Source: Aptenodytes patagonicus
Taxonomy: Eukaryota > Chordata > Aves > Sphenisciformes > Spheniscidae
Direction of reading: 5' to 3'
Assembly (NCBI RefSeq): GCF_965638725.1
Contig: NC_134971.1
Coordinates: 67,001-131,000, forward strand
Length of the DNA: 64,000 bases
Under the pieces are notes generated by a model. The model had not been told where the DNA came from and did not search any database. It worked only from the letters and a program-made list of their open reading frames with translations. Position numbers and translations under genes: made by a program. The first letter of the stretch is position 1. Each line of letters opens with the position of its first letter. Below are positions 10,601 through 23,600 of this stretch, piece by piece.

Positions 10601-13600
10601 TCGTACCAATAGGCAACCAGTACATTGTCTAGTATTACGCTTCAAACCGAAAATAATAGCTAGCCAAAGTAAACGCTATCTGCTTCGCCACAAGGCCAAC
10701 GAACGTCATTGAAAATGCTCGAGTCTCCAGTATTTTTTCACGGACTTCACTTGAAAATGCAGTAGCACGTGCCTACGTGTCAGAGATGCAGAAGAATATC
10801 TTTGTTTTTAAACCTACTTTAACTAAGACATAAGCACCACCGAAACCCTCCTCGGGACACTGAAAAAGGGAAAAAGAAGGAGGGGGAAAAAAAAAAGCAC
10901 TAATCTCCCTCTCCTCCTCCAGCAGGAGCCTGAACCGAGTCTGTAGAAAGAAGTTACCCGGAAAGCAGCACAACTTGCCCATGCCCAATTCTCCTGCATA
11001 TTTAGCATGCAAATTTGTTAATAAATGTTAACATGATAATGCTACATACATTATGCAAGATGTTAACACCACCAAGCAAAGTATTTTTAAAAGAACGTAC
11101 TTGTAAGTAGGGATTAGATTAGATTACATCCTCTCTGATGCGCATGTAACACACAAATCACAGGAGGAAAAAACCTAACTGGGGCAGACCAAGCGACACA
11201 ACATCTCCACTTCAAAATACGTGGCCTAAGCCCAGGGTAGGGGGGAGAGACAATGACTTATCAAAGAATTTCTTAGCCAGAGAGGTACCAGAACAGAAGG
11301 AACCTAGATCACATATGCAGCAAGCCAAAGATGTCCACAGAGCACCACGAATGCCAGAGGAGGAAGAGAAAACAATGAGCTCTTACTCATGTCTTTCAAG
11401 TGCATTTTCTAGCTCTTTGGTGAAGAGGCTCTTCTCCCCAATCTACACACAAATGGAGGAACGTGAATCACAAAAGAAAAATCTACAAATATATCATCAA
11501 ATACAATTCTCGTGTAGAGGAAGAGGAGAACCTTTACCTTGGAAAGTGCTGTATCCAGGATCTTGTCTCCGGTCGTTGACATGGCAACTGCTCAGAGAGA
11601 GAGCACAAGTTAAACGTGAGGCTTGGTCAGAGCACGTAGGCCTAGACTGGAAATATCAACGTAACATGTAACGAGCAGTACAGCATCACACACTACTGCG
11701 TGAACACAGACTCAAGATAAATACAAGAGCAGCTCGCTTCTAGAAATACGCTGCACTCAAGACAAATGAAATTGAGACTTCCTTCACCGTCCTCAAAAAC
11801 AGAGCAAGGGGAAAGAGGGCAGGCTTTGGGAAGAGCTGACCCAGCGGAAACTGCCACGGTCTTTCTCTGGAGTGCCAGTAAACAGGTACTCAGCAGTTCT
11901 CTTCAGCGCAAGGCTGGGCTCCCATTATTCCTGTGCTGTTGAACGCCTCAAGCACCGGACAGGAAAATGTCCCTAATGCATAGTGGGGTGCAGCCAGAGC
12001 GATGCCAGGTTCTCAAACGGACCAACGTAACACCATCTGCATGACATACTCAGAGCTTCAATCATCAGGAGCTTATGAAATCTACCTTTCTCCCCTAGAA
12101 GAAATCAGCAGCCACACAACCTAACTGAATTCAGACAGCACTCTCAGATAAGCAGAGTCAAATCCTCCTCCTCGTGACAGCACTCTACACACACCTCTTG
12201 CACACAAAGATAAGCGGCTGGCTCCTGCTGCCGTCTACCCCAGGGCAGCATCCAAAAACACTTACCAATCTCAATGCGGAGGTCAGGGTATAGCTCACGG
12301 AGCATCTCGACTACGCTGTCGGTCTGAATCCGGGCCAGCTGCAACAAAGCAGAAAACAAAGCCCTACACAAAGAGCACATCATCCATACAGTAGCTAGAG
12401 AGGACTTTGCCATTCTTCGATGGTCGGGCATGCGTGACCGCCACGTTCTCTAAAGCAAAAGCATGAGAAATAAGTAGCCCCAAGTAAAATCACTCATATG
12501 TACAAACTCCTTCAACCACGTGAACTCAGACCACGACCAGAGCATTTCACCGAGGAACTTCTTTTATCGACTAAGCGGCAGAGTAACATCTCCCCACGTC
12601 CAGTGCCGTTGTGATCCAAGCACTGACGAGGCAAAGCAAAGAATTTATCGAGTTAGGAAGTGCGACTAGAGCAGAAGACTGTGTGTCAGGATTACAGTCA
12701 CTAGCTGTCCCCCAGTCAGAAATTCCATTTCTCTACACCACCTCGGCGCCCTTATTCATAGACAGCGCTTACCTACCTAACTTTGAGCCGCTTGGTTTCA
12801 CCTCCGTGGATTGCGACTGCTGAAAGATGCCCGCTCATCGGCAAGTGGGCAGAAAGGTAAGCAAAACCATCCTCTTCTTGCTCAGTGATGAAAGAACAAG
12901 TCATATCGCACGCTGGGTACCCTCTGCTTTTTCTAAAAGTATGAATTTTACCAATACTGCAAGTTTTGGGAGAAGCCAGGGGGATTTCACTGTGCCGCTG
13001 GAAAAACCTATAGTTACCGGCAAACACGAGTTACTTATCCTCTATAAGATCAGAGCCCTATTTAGAGGTTCTATGGACAAAAATAAAAGTAACAGCTTAG
13101 GCCTACACGCACAGCAAGCAACAGATCTTGAAGTAGTAAAGTGCAGGAAGAACATTCCCTCGCATAAGAACAGCGGAAGCAAGTGAAATAAAAACAGAAT
13201 TACGCTAGCAGAGGGTCATTCTACACATGCAAGCAGCAGCAGACTCAAGCAACCGCAGGCGAGCTTCAGCTTTTCTCCCACTGGTGAGCTGTGTAGCCTG
13301 GGGCAATTAACTTTGTTCTCAGGACTGTAGTTTCCCTACATATAAAAGGAGTATAAGTAGCTGCTTCCCTTTGTAAAGGGCCACAGGAGCCTCAGGTTAG
13401 AAAAAGAGGTAATACGTATGCACAGCTACGTCCCTTGCCCTAACGTCTACACGCAGCACCTTCTTGAAAGTACAGAATTCTTCTTAGAACGTGCTACCAG
13501 AACGAACAAGGTTATCTCAGAACAAAGGCCTGAAGGACATTTATCTCCCTTCGCGAGTCCGCTCCTCCCTGCTGCGACCAGCTGGCAAGAGATACCCACT

Positions 13601-14382
13601 GTATCTCTGGACTCGTCCCTTCCCTGTCCTTTGTCCGGGCTGAAGCCGTTAGTCGTCGGGGTTTTTTTGCTGGTTTTTTTTTTTCCCGCCTCCCTGGAAG
13701 AGCTGCATAAGCCTGGCAAGTTACCTTGCAAGGTCCACAGCAAGGTCCCCGTTATCCCGGCAGGGCACCCGCACCCTCGCCTGCCGTTACCTCAACAAAG
13801 GCAGCGCTATTTAGAACTGCCGTCACCCGGGCTCCAAAGGAAGCGTTTTCAAAACTTATGCTAGGAGTACCAAGAAAGGAGCCAGGACGCGTGAACTCCC
13901 CCTCCCACGGGGGTCCCCCACGAGGGAGCTCAGCCTTTCTTTGCCGCCTACAAGCAGGATGAGCCAGCGGCAGCTGCGGTGCCAGACTACGTCCCCGCCG
14001 GTTCCCCGCTCGTCGAGTCGTTACTCGAACTCGCTTCCCGGGCCGCGGAACTGCCGGCACCCGGAGGAACGAACGCCTTCGCTCCCGCGCAGCGCCTGCG
14101 TGCCTCTGCGGGCCGCGGGCGCCGAGGACGGGAGCCCTTCACGCGCCCCAGCCCCGCCGCTGCCTACCTGGCTCCGGCGGGTGCCCACGCGGACCGCTCT
14201 GCCGCCGGCGCCGTTCTCGCCCTGCGGCAACAACCGGGTCAGCGGCCGCCCCGTCGCCGCGCCCGCCCCCTGCCCCGCCGGCGGGCCCTCCCCCACCCCC
14301 GCCCGCCATGCGCGCGGCCCAGCGCCCGCCGCCTCGCCCCCGCGAGACCCCGACTCACTGCGGCCGCGCCCGGCTCGGCCAT
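4638..14382 (-). CDS. HMBS: Hydroxymethylbilane synthase (porphobilinogen deaminase)
   Basis: Cytosolic third enzyme of haem synthesis; it joins four porphobilinogens into hydroxymethylbilane on a dipyrromethane cofactor. Fourteen coding exons, each keeping frame: 14359-14382, 14168-14221, 12266-12338, 11538-11587, 11387-11442, 10198-10275, 9797-9874, 8602-8677, 7766-7879, 7206-7244, 6003-6122, 5693-5746, 5037-5123, 4638-4811. They total 358 aa (human 361). Key residues are visible: VGTRRSQ (Arg23), HSLKD with catalytic Asp96, RGNLNTRL, and cofactor Cys258 in [10 protein letters not shown]. The C-terminus is ARQLNDAR. The start is the only ATG before an 8-codon first exon in a CpG island. Intron 8 has U12-type signals. 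Exon 2 has no methionine, unlike mammals, where Met18 starts the erythroid form. The gene converges on H2AX and sits immediately downstream of VPS11. Confidence 0.97.
7880..8601 (-). other. U12-type (GT-AG) intron 8 of HMBS
   Basis: The donor on the minus strand is GTATCCTTT (8593-8601), an exact match to the minor-spliceosome 5' site. The branch-like element TTGCTTAAT (7891-7899) matches TTCCTTRAY in 8 of 9 positions and ends 11 nt before the CAG acceptor. Joining here keeps frame (FRDI then RGNLN). Confidence 0.88.
8184..8285. mobile_element. Possible hAT-type MITE fragment
   Basis: About 100 bp bounded by CAGCGGTG and CACCACTG, which are imperfect inverted ends typical of hAT/Charlie elements. 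Internally, CCACTAGTTC at 8199-8208 is mirrored by GAACTAGTGG at 8223-8232, and a GGGCCACATTGG-like segment recurs in such elements. It lies inside HMBS intron 8. No 8-bp target duplication is visible, so the assignment is tentative. Confidence 0.35.
8770..8790. repeat. Poly(T) run in HMBS intron 7
   Basis: About 21 consecutive T on the plus strand (A on the HMBS sense strand). No adjoining retroposon body was recognised. Confidence 0.8.
10413..10439. repeat. Short inverted repeat in HMBS intron 5
   Basis: ATTCTATAG and its exact complement CTATAGAAT are separated by 9 bp. It could form a small hairpin. No known function or family was recognised. Confidence 0.6.
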
Positions 14383-14520
14383 GACACCGCCTCGCCCTCG
14401 GCCCTCCCCGCACTTGCTCCGTGGCGGGACCCCGCCTCCAGGCGTCACGTCCGGCTGCCCACGTGACGGACACCCTCCGCCAAGCGGTAACGGCCGCGGC
14501 GCTGAAGAAGCCCGGGGGGG
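13950..14520. promoter_or_regulatory. HMBS CpG-island promoter
   Basis: The CG-dense block covers HMBS exons 1 and 2 and runs to within about 40 bp of the VPS11 poly(A) signal. No TATA box is visible. This corresponds to the housekeeping promoter of mammalian HMBS. Confidence 0.75.
14460..14467. promoter_or_regulatory. E-box CACGTGAC upstream of HMBS
   Basis: The palindromic E-box core CACGTG, followed by AC, lies 78 bp upstream of the HMBS start codon. It is a binding site type for USF and MiT/TFE factors. The same octamer occurs in the VPS11 and DDX6 promoters. Confidence 0.5.
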
Positions 14521-14556
14521 GGCCCGCACACCCAGCGCACCGCTCAGCTAGTCCAG

Positions 14557-14562
14557 TTTATT
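14557..14562 (-). terminator. VPS11 poly(A) signal
   Basis: Minus-strand AATAAA 108 nt past the VPS11 stop codon, giving a 3'UTR of roughly 130 nt. It is the only canonical signal before the HMBS promoter. Confidence 0.75.
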
Positions 14563-14669
14563 GGGGGGCTGAGGGACAGAACAGGGTGAAGCCCGCGTCC
14601 GGGTTGCCCGAGGATACGGGGGGGAAACCCCGTACAACCCGAGAGGGCGGGCAGGGACACGGCACGGAG

Positions 14670-17600
14670 TCAGGTACTGCGCTTGGTGTGGACGAGCAGC
14701 TCCCGCTGCAGGCCAGCCTCAATAGTCGTAGCAGCCTTTCCCGAGGGCAAGTCCGTGATGAGGGTGAGCTTATTGAAGACGCCTCGACCAAAGTAGTCGG
14801 CTACAACGGAGAAGCCATCGTTGGAACACTTGAGCTGCCGGACACAAAGCAGCGGCATCAGCAAAAGCCTCCAGCCCCCTTTCACCCCCTGCGCTTACAG
14901 CCTCTTTATTAGATAGAGACCCAGCGGCCCAAGTCACTCCTTGGCTATTCTGCTAGTTCAATCAGCGGCCTCCTCTGCTAGGGTTTTTTGCCGCTGGCCG
15001 TTCCACCTCTTGTTTCAATCCTACATTGGAGCCATGCACCGAAAAGGTAATGAACAGTTATCTTAAAACACAGAAGTGACTGCCTCAGCTACTCTCGTTT
15101 CCACGTGCATTAACATGTTCTAGATAATACCCCATCTTCGACTTCACCACTTCATCCCTCGGAAACACAATGTAGACGCAACGCTTTTGGTGTACCTCAA
15201 GTGCACCGTCCTGTCCGCATTCCAATTCGTACAACTTCCCTCCCTCCCCCTTCTCCTTAATTTGTCCTGTACAACTTGTTGACCAGCTGTCACACTGACC
15301 AATGGGTCTCAACCCATTTCAGCATCAGATGAGAATAGTTTCTCTTTCATCTTCGGAGAGCATCAAGGACTCTTTATGCCCCACACATAATGCAGTCACC
15401 CTAGGGCCTAATGCCTCATTATTCGCAGTCAACATAACCTTGTTTACAAAATACTTTCAGCCTTACCCTTCTCTACCAGCCTCTGGGGATCTGTAAATGA
15501 ATCTAAACCCTATTTATTTAAACTTGGTAAGACAGGCAATGTTACCCTACCTGGTGCTGAAACTGGTCATGCAGATCTCTCTTCTGCTCCTGGGCTCGGA
15601 TCATGTCCATCACTTTGCGATTTTCTGGCATGCAAGTAGGACATTCTGAATCGCTCTCAGCGTAGCTTTCAAAGCAATGCTGGTGGAAGGAATGACCGCA
15701 CAGGAAGTGGACGGAAGGCAGCTCCAGGGCACTGGTGCAAATGCTACACTTGGTCTTCTGAAAGATCTTGGGACTGGGAGAGCGAGAGGAGGCAGAAGGG
15801 CGAGAGAGACAGTATATTTTTCCTCAATGACAGAAAACAACAGTTCTATCCTATATAAGACAAGACAGCACACAGTCCCGCACCTTGCTTTTAGCTCTTC
15901 GATCTCCTGGCGGATCCTTGTAGTTTCTTCTCGGTATTTTTCAATTCTCTGCTCATCCTGCTCTATCTGGCGGCTCTGCTTCTGCAGCTTGTTGACAAGA
16001 TAATCCTTAATCACAGACAGTGTGGCTGTGGAGTTATGAGCCAGTGTCTGCACAACTGAGAGCAACCAAGATGTTAGTTTAAACACAAGTAAAAAAACTG
16101 CAGCTACACTTAATCCTACCTGGACAGACAGCTTTTGTGTAAAAGGCCGCTTACAAGCAAAGGCAGTCAGCATTCTTGCTGAATCGGAGAGCTCGTTTAA
16201 AGACTCCATTTCAGTTTGACCTCTTCCAGAAAGGAATGACCGGGAGCATGTTTGGATAGCTCAGACCAAAAGGGGCCAAGCAAGGATCTAGTGGACTGGA
16301 TTCCATTTCAACTTCTCCACTAAGGCACAGCAGGAGTTTCAGCAAGCCCTTCACCTCCCCACACTGACAGAACAGAAATCACGTATAGACACCTCTACGA
16401 CTGATACCGCAGATCTTTTTCCCTAATTAGGGAGCTGTGACTGGCATCGCTTTTCCCTATAGAGCAGGTTATTGCTTCAAATGGTGGGCTCAAACTTCAT
16501 TGATACTTCTCTCAAATTTCTAATCTACAGAGCGTGCTATAAACTAGTTTGGGTTTTGGGGTTTGTTTTTGGGGTGCCACATGTCATTATTACCAAGCAG
16601 CGGAGGCATAAGATTCTTGTTCTCGATGTGTTTCAGCACCGCAGCAATATACTCTTTGCAGTCCTCCTCCTTCCGCGCAAAGTAGCCGAGAGCCTGTTCC
16701 CAGAGACAAGCCTCTTGGTCTCCATACAACTCGCACACCTCAATCACCTTCTTGTACTGCTCATTCTGCATGTGGTAGTGCATGATCTGTTGGAAACTAT
16801 GGGAGAAAGAGACTCAGCAGCTGCAACAATCGCTCCTTTCGAGCTGTCCCAGGGACCTCAGGTTTTCACCCAGCCATGCAATCCCCAGACATTCACACAG
16901 AAGCCAAGAGAGGTCTGTCATTCACTCTCTATGTAATTGCCCTGCTCTAACTATAAGATATTTTCAGCTGAGCAATGATCTACAGTTCCCATCTTGAGAT
17001 ACGAAAGAGGTCATTACCATTGTAAGGCAGGGATGTTTATGGCTCAGCAATCCCTGCAGGGGGTGGGGAGAGGGACAGGACTCTACAGACAAGAGCAACA
17101 CTCACAGTTTGCCCTGCTCATAGAGGTAGAGGACACCATCCTTGAAATTGTGCATCTGACATAAGACCAAGGCCTTATCAAAGACTGTTTTGAACCTTCC
17201 ACTCTTCAGGAGGGTGAGGGCTTCACTGTGCAGCTTCTCCTTGATCTACAGAGAAGGAGGAGAGGTCGGGGAGAGCAACACCCCCCCCACCCCCGCACGC
17301 ACATTTTGCACTAAGACCCAACAGGTCTTTCAAAGAGGACGACAGTTTTGCTGTTTGCCCTCTATTCCTTTTTAGCAAATAGGACATGATTCCTTTTACC
17401 CAAACAGCCAGCATCCTCAGAGACCTAGGCAAGCAAATAGAGCTACTTTTGTGGGAGAGACATCTGCCCACAGAGGTTGTATTGTCTGCAATCTGTTCTT
17501 AAATGAGATTCGTACAAAACAAGCTTGGCCTCACTGAAAGGAGTATTCTCCCAGCTAGCAGGCTGCTTTCCCATTTATGTGCCATTTGTCCAGCACAGCA

Positions 17601-20600
17601 TATGTATTGCCTCATGTTATCAATGCCCATCTGGAAAGGTTACAGGTTGGCAGGAATGCAAAAAGGATTCAAAGACACCAAATCTCCCTCTCAAAACACA
17701 AAGCTGGAGGAGCTCAAACCTGCTCATCTCGTTCATGTGCCCAGTTCTGGAGTCGAAGTTCCAGTAAAGTGTCATAGACACCCTGCGGGGAATCAGCCTG
17801 CACCTCAGTCATGTGCTCCAGAAAAGCCTTCAGTTCTCGGGAGTTGTTTGCAAAGACTGGAATGAACTCCTCTGAATTAGCCTGTAACACATCCAGAAAA
17901 AGTCAAGCACCCAGATCAGTCGCAGCCAGACTGGTGCGGAGTGCCGTGCGGAGTGCTCATTCCCAGAGTCTGTGACGCGACAGATAGAGCACGGTACGGG
18001 ATGCCGACTACGGCAGGAATCAGTTCCGAGCAATAGCTTTAAGCAGTCTCTTGTCTCTGGGACTACCAGTACACCAGGACGGGGCTTCTCATTATACCTA
18101 AAACATCAGGCCTGCACCACAAGGCGCGCAGGAGCACTCGCTTGCTACGAAGTTACTAGTCGAGAGCAACGACTCTCAGTCAACGCAAACCGTACCTTTT
18201 TTCCCTCTAGCATCCCAGGGCCTTCATTGTCTCCCGCCGGCTGGTAATCGGTGCAAAGGATCTTCAACAATTCTGTGGTCTCGTTAGGGACATGGTGCAT
18301 CAGGATTTTACCGTACCGCTTCATGTTACTCTCTGCCTGATCAAAAGGCAGCTTTCCAATGTAGCGCAAAGCCTCTTGGTAGTTCTGTGGAGGCAGCCAG
18401 GGGGAAAAAAAAAAAGAAAAAAAGAAAAAAAAAAAAAAATCACACGACATTGGCCTCTGCTCTCCACTTTGAGGTTAGGACAGAAGGCAACAAAGACATG
18501 CTGCCAAGTATGCCTTGAACACCGTTTGCTCTGAATTAGCACCTAGTTCGCTATTCCTGCTTGTTTTCCTCCAGGGGAAAGAGAGTGCAATTTAGATCAA
18601 TCTCTCACTAACGACCCTCCCTCCTCTTAAAGGGCACTGTAAAAAGCCACATCTGAAACAGAACAAATAAGCCCCTCTGATTTCCACCCCTAGTCTGCCG
18701 CACAAGCCAAAAGCAGAAAGCCAACACAGGAGCAGCAGCAGGTGTGGTTACCGCTGCCTCAGCAGTCCCATCAGCAGGGTAGCCGCAGGGAAGAAGTCAG
18801 TGAAATGGTATTCTCGCTAAAGAGGAGGCTAGAGAAGTGGTATTCTCCCCAATAAGAACATGGGAGCAATACCGACTCTCACCTTGATGTCCTCTAGCTG
18901 GATTTTGAGGTACCATTCATGATGCGCGTGCTTCTCTGCCAGGTACACAGCGTGGGAGTAGTACCCCGCTTGACGAAGCACCTTGATCGCTGTTTCCACA
19001 TCAAAGCGGACCTCGCTCTCACTCGTCTACACGAACAGAAGCAGAAAGATGGTCCCTCAGCAACGTTCCCACAGTCCACAAGGAGCAATCATTTATGTAA
19101 GAGGAGGAAAGCCAGAGCAGGGACAACTTAGTACCTCTCACGCAAGGGCAAGGTGACACGTGCGGAAAGGAGGTAGTCTAACCGCCTCTCATGAGCTTGC
19201 CAGTCCCACTGGCAAAAGCCAGCAGCACACTCCAGACTCAGGCGGCAAGCCAGCCAAACTGGGAATGTAACCAAGAGCTTGGAAGTAAAGGAGCAAAGGT
19301 AAGGGTACCGAGGGACAAATCCATTCTTTTCTCTCTCAACAGGCCCACAGGAGCCAACTTACAATGTCACCGCTACCCCTTTTTAATTATGATCATGACG
19401 TAACAACTTGGCACGATTTCACCTTCCCCCGATACCTTAATGAACTCCTCCAGTTTGGAGCTGTCTTTGAGTTTGGTATAGCAATTCAGCAGAAGCGTGG
19501 TATGGTCTGCATTGGCCAGGGACTGCAGGTGGAGCGTCTGCAGATAAGCAGTGAGGTTGTGGATACGCTGAGCGTCCAGGAATTTCCGAATAACGTAAGA
19601 TGGTTCCAGCTTCCCTATAGTTCTGGGAGGGAAGAGTCACGTTCAAGAGACCATATACCCGGTAAGTTAAAAGAAATGGAGAAATTAACAACAGAGCATG
19701 GAGAAGCCTTAACTTCAGCAGGCGCTAACCCACTTGGGACCACTCAGCTACGCATCAGAAGTAACAACTAGTTACGGCATAAGACCACCCATCCGCACAC
19801 ACAGTGAAGCGAACAACCCTCTACAAAGGCCGCGATCAGGATGATGGTTGACAGCACACAAGGACTTAATCCTCCTTTACAGGAGGCAGTGAGAAGATGG
19901 ACTACGCTCCGACCACAGCTACCTGGGAAGCCCAAAAAAGGGGGAACAAAAGCTACGTTTTCCTTCATTTCAGTCGCATAACTCAAAGCCAGCATTAAAC
20001 GCTCACACCCACACAGTTATCCTGACACGATGCAAGTCGACAATAAAATACACACCGACTCTCGCTAGATGTCGGTACGCCAAACTTATACATGAACTTG
20101 TACATGAACTTAACACTTTGTGGCATTTTAAAGAGACCAAACATGAAGTTTTCAGTAAGCCCCAAAACAGGCTGCTCCGAGATGTAAAAAAACCGAGACA
20201 TTTTAAAACAGCATTAAGCTGTTTAAGCGTTTTCCAAGAAGACTGCCATATATGCTCAAATCACATCACCCATCTTACCTAGAGGGATCCCTTGTTTCTA
20301 ACAACATCATCAGGCCCCACTCCACCCCAACGTGCCTTCATTATTCATCTTAAAAAGTGATCAAAGAGGAGAACTTTAACCTAAGGCGTACAGAGCAATT
20401 TTCAAGCAACTTTTTCTGAGACTTTTAATCTCACTGACATGTTTCTCTCCACTGATAAAATCTTCACCTCACATCATGCTTTTTTTTTGGTTTGGTTTGG
20501 TTTTATTCCCGGGCTGAAACAGAAATCAAGGCCTCCGTAGCTCCTATCTGTACTACACCATCATGGCTCCACAGGACCCCCGCTTACCGGATATACTGCT

Positions 20601-23600
20601 GGATGGCTCCATCATGGTTCCCCTTGTTATACAGATGATCGCCATACTGCCGGAAAATCTCTGACAAACCATCGCTGTCCAAGTGGTGGCTCTTGGCCAG
20701 GTTAATGGCCATTTCAAATAAGTTCTTTCTGAAAAGCATCTGTCAAATACACGGTAAGAGCAGTATGAGGGAAATACCACCCCACAAAAGTTCAAATATG
20801 CCTGGAAAGCAAGTTGTTTCTTCTTTTTGGTGCTGTACACACACACGTGCTGGGGCTTTTAAATGCCGAATGCTTTATAACACTGGTTATGCTGAAAAGC
20901 TATCGGGTCACTTGTTATGTAACTCACTCACCTGAATGGTTCGACTTGTCAATCTGCAGAGCCAGTACAATCTTGCAGACATAAGGCAGACACTAATAAC
21001 AAAACAGATTTACATGCCTCGAGTTTGGTTTGCGTATCCTTCTCCTGCAGTATGTGAATCTTCCCATCTCTGGTCAGTACATACAGAGAACCCCACTCTG
21101 CTAAGACATCCACTATATCATCAAAGATCGAGCTGTACGCAATGAATTTGTTGCACAAGTCGTACACATTCAGGACTTGTTTGTCCGAATGCTGTGCCTC
21201 GTTCCCAGCAAACTCTGACCTGGAGAGCAGAAGAAAGTTTTAGAAAACAAGGAGAGCCTAACTTGAATTCTTGATACCTACGCAAACTAGGGATGTCCAG
21301 AGAGCAAGACAAACAGGGCTCATTTGGGCCATTAAACTAGGCGGACCCACAGGCAAAACACCATGTATTTATACACAAATTCCACCTATGCGTTAGACTG
21401 AGAAATTCATAAGGCTGGGAAAAAAAAATCCCACTCATTCAGCATGCTCGAGTGTGCTACTCTCACAACGGAAGTTAACCGATATACGGGGCCAGATGAA
21501 TCTTAACAACCTCTGACAAAGTTGCAATCGGCCCCCAAGAGCAAAGCTTCGCAGGGAAGGAGGAAAAAGAGGGAAAGCAGGAAGCTGCAAGAGCGAAAAG
21601 AACTTGTCTGTTCTGAGGAGCCCTACTTTGGAGAAGTCTTTCGGTCCTTGGAGACAATGACGAGGTACCCCCGATACCAGTGAACAATCAGCTTTTGTCC
21701 CTCGAAGGCAAAGCAGGGGCCACGTTCATCTGGTTGATAAAGGTACACGCATTCGTTTCCTGCCACAATGAACTGGAGATCCTGGGAGGGGTCGCTGAGA
21801 GACGAACAGCGCAATCCACAACCATGAGTGTCCAGCTCCAGGTGAGGATAGTCTTTCACTGAAAGCATATAAGACTACAGAGGAAATGCAAAGTTTTGGG
21901 GATCGCTCCGAACTAGACTCTGAAGCCAATGCAATTTGCAAGTCAGAGTCTCATTTTTTTCCAATTAACTTCCCACCTGGATGTTCTCTGTAGTCACCAC
22001 AAACAGATGTGTTGTTTTGCCAGACTGTCGGAAAGCAAGGCCAGTAACCGGATAACTGCCTTCATGTAGGATCTGGGTCTTACTATGCCGGTCTCGAGTG
22101 ATGTCTCCTTTTGTAAGTACAACACTCCCATCTGCAAAACCTGGTGAAGGGGACAGACTAAACTGTTACTTATATGGCACACCTGAAGTATTATGCAGCG
22201 TAAGGTAGGGCAGCTCCAGTCAGTGACAACACCTTGCTTGCCAGCAAGGTATTAAGTAATAAGATTACCACGGGTTCTCGTGTCAAGGAAGTATGTGCCA
22301 AACCGCCCCCGATTACTCCCATTACAGTTCAGAGCCGTCACCCGACTGCACACAGGATGTCACTGTTCAGCAAGGTTCAACTTGCTTTCTACACACAAAC
22401 CTCACTTGCAGGTTACTTTTGTTTGAGTCCGTCGGTATTTTGTTTTACGAATAAGCCTTCTCATCCACCAATTGTAACTATCATTTTAATTCACTTGCTT
22501 ATTTGAAACATACTACATGCTGTAAAAAGACTAGAGGGAGATTTCCTAAGAGCAAGTAAAACGCACGGTTTCCACAGCTTGCCGACAGCCCCAGTCCTGC
22601 AAGTTGTTCCAGAGTGGACGGCCACAACACACATACAGAAAGCTTTTTGATTTCAGTGCAGGGACCGGCTCACTGAAAGCGCTTGTAGCCTCACAACACT
22701 ACTGCTCTTACTCTGTCAGAAGTTAAGCAAGCAATATTACAAAGGAACGTTTAAATCCAAAAAGGGAAATTGGCTTTTTGCTTTTAAAGAAAGATTTCTA
22801 CACAGCGCCTGGAAAAAATCTCTCCGTAACGTTAGGTATCACAAAAACCTGTGTTTTCTCCCGTACTGCAACAGAAGCTAAATTTCTTACTAAGTTCAAT
22901 AAATGACTGGTGGGGAAAAATGACATCAACTAAAAATATGTGCTTCCCTTTTAAGTATCAAAGTCATTACTGTAATATATGCAGACTCGGGCTAACCCTA
23001 CATGTTTATCTTCTCAAGCTCTCTGACAGAGCAAGACACACTATCTCTCTGGGAGAATAACATAAAAACTGCGTGAAAAGAAAAACCGTCAGGATGTTCT
23101 ATGCTGATTTTTGTGCTATCTATTCATCTTCCGTACATCTGAGTAAGGACCGTAATGTTTTTCTTAAGCTATTACAGTTCAGTTTGACTTACCAATAGCC
23201 ATGAAATTAAGATTCTCGTGGACAGTTAGGCAGGATACAACTGTGGGCTTGTTACCTGGTATTGCTGGAAAAATTCGTGTGCAAAGAGGATTGCCACCAT
23301 CTCGTTTCTCCAGGTTCCAGACTTTAACCTACAAACGATGACGGTCTGGCATAAGCAAAGCGTGAGGCATTAGGCAGCTGAGACCTGGCGTCAAATGTAA
23401 CAGTGCCCAGTATGAGCAAGCTACTTAAGGTAAGAAAGGTCAGCCAAGGTAATCGCAGTAGTCTTAAGAAAGACCCATAATACAAGTGCGTTTTCCCCTC
23501 TTTGTCATTTGACTTACCAAGGGGTTAATACCCTCTTCATCCTCACCAACAGAAACCAAGATACTGTGCTGCTTCAGCTGGTACAGATGTGTTACCCTTA

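Noticed and set aside
21014-21017. A GT donor four bases after the VPS11 GC donor
   Set aside because: Using it adds four bases and breaks the conserved frame at the next exon.
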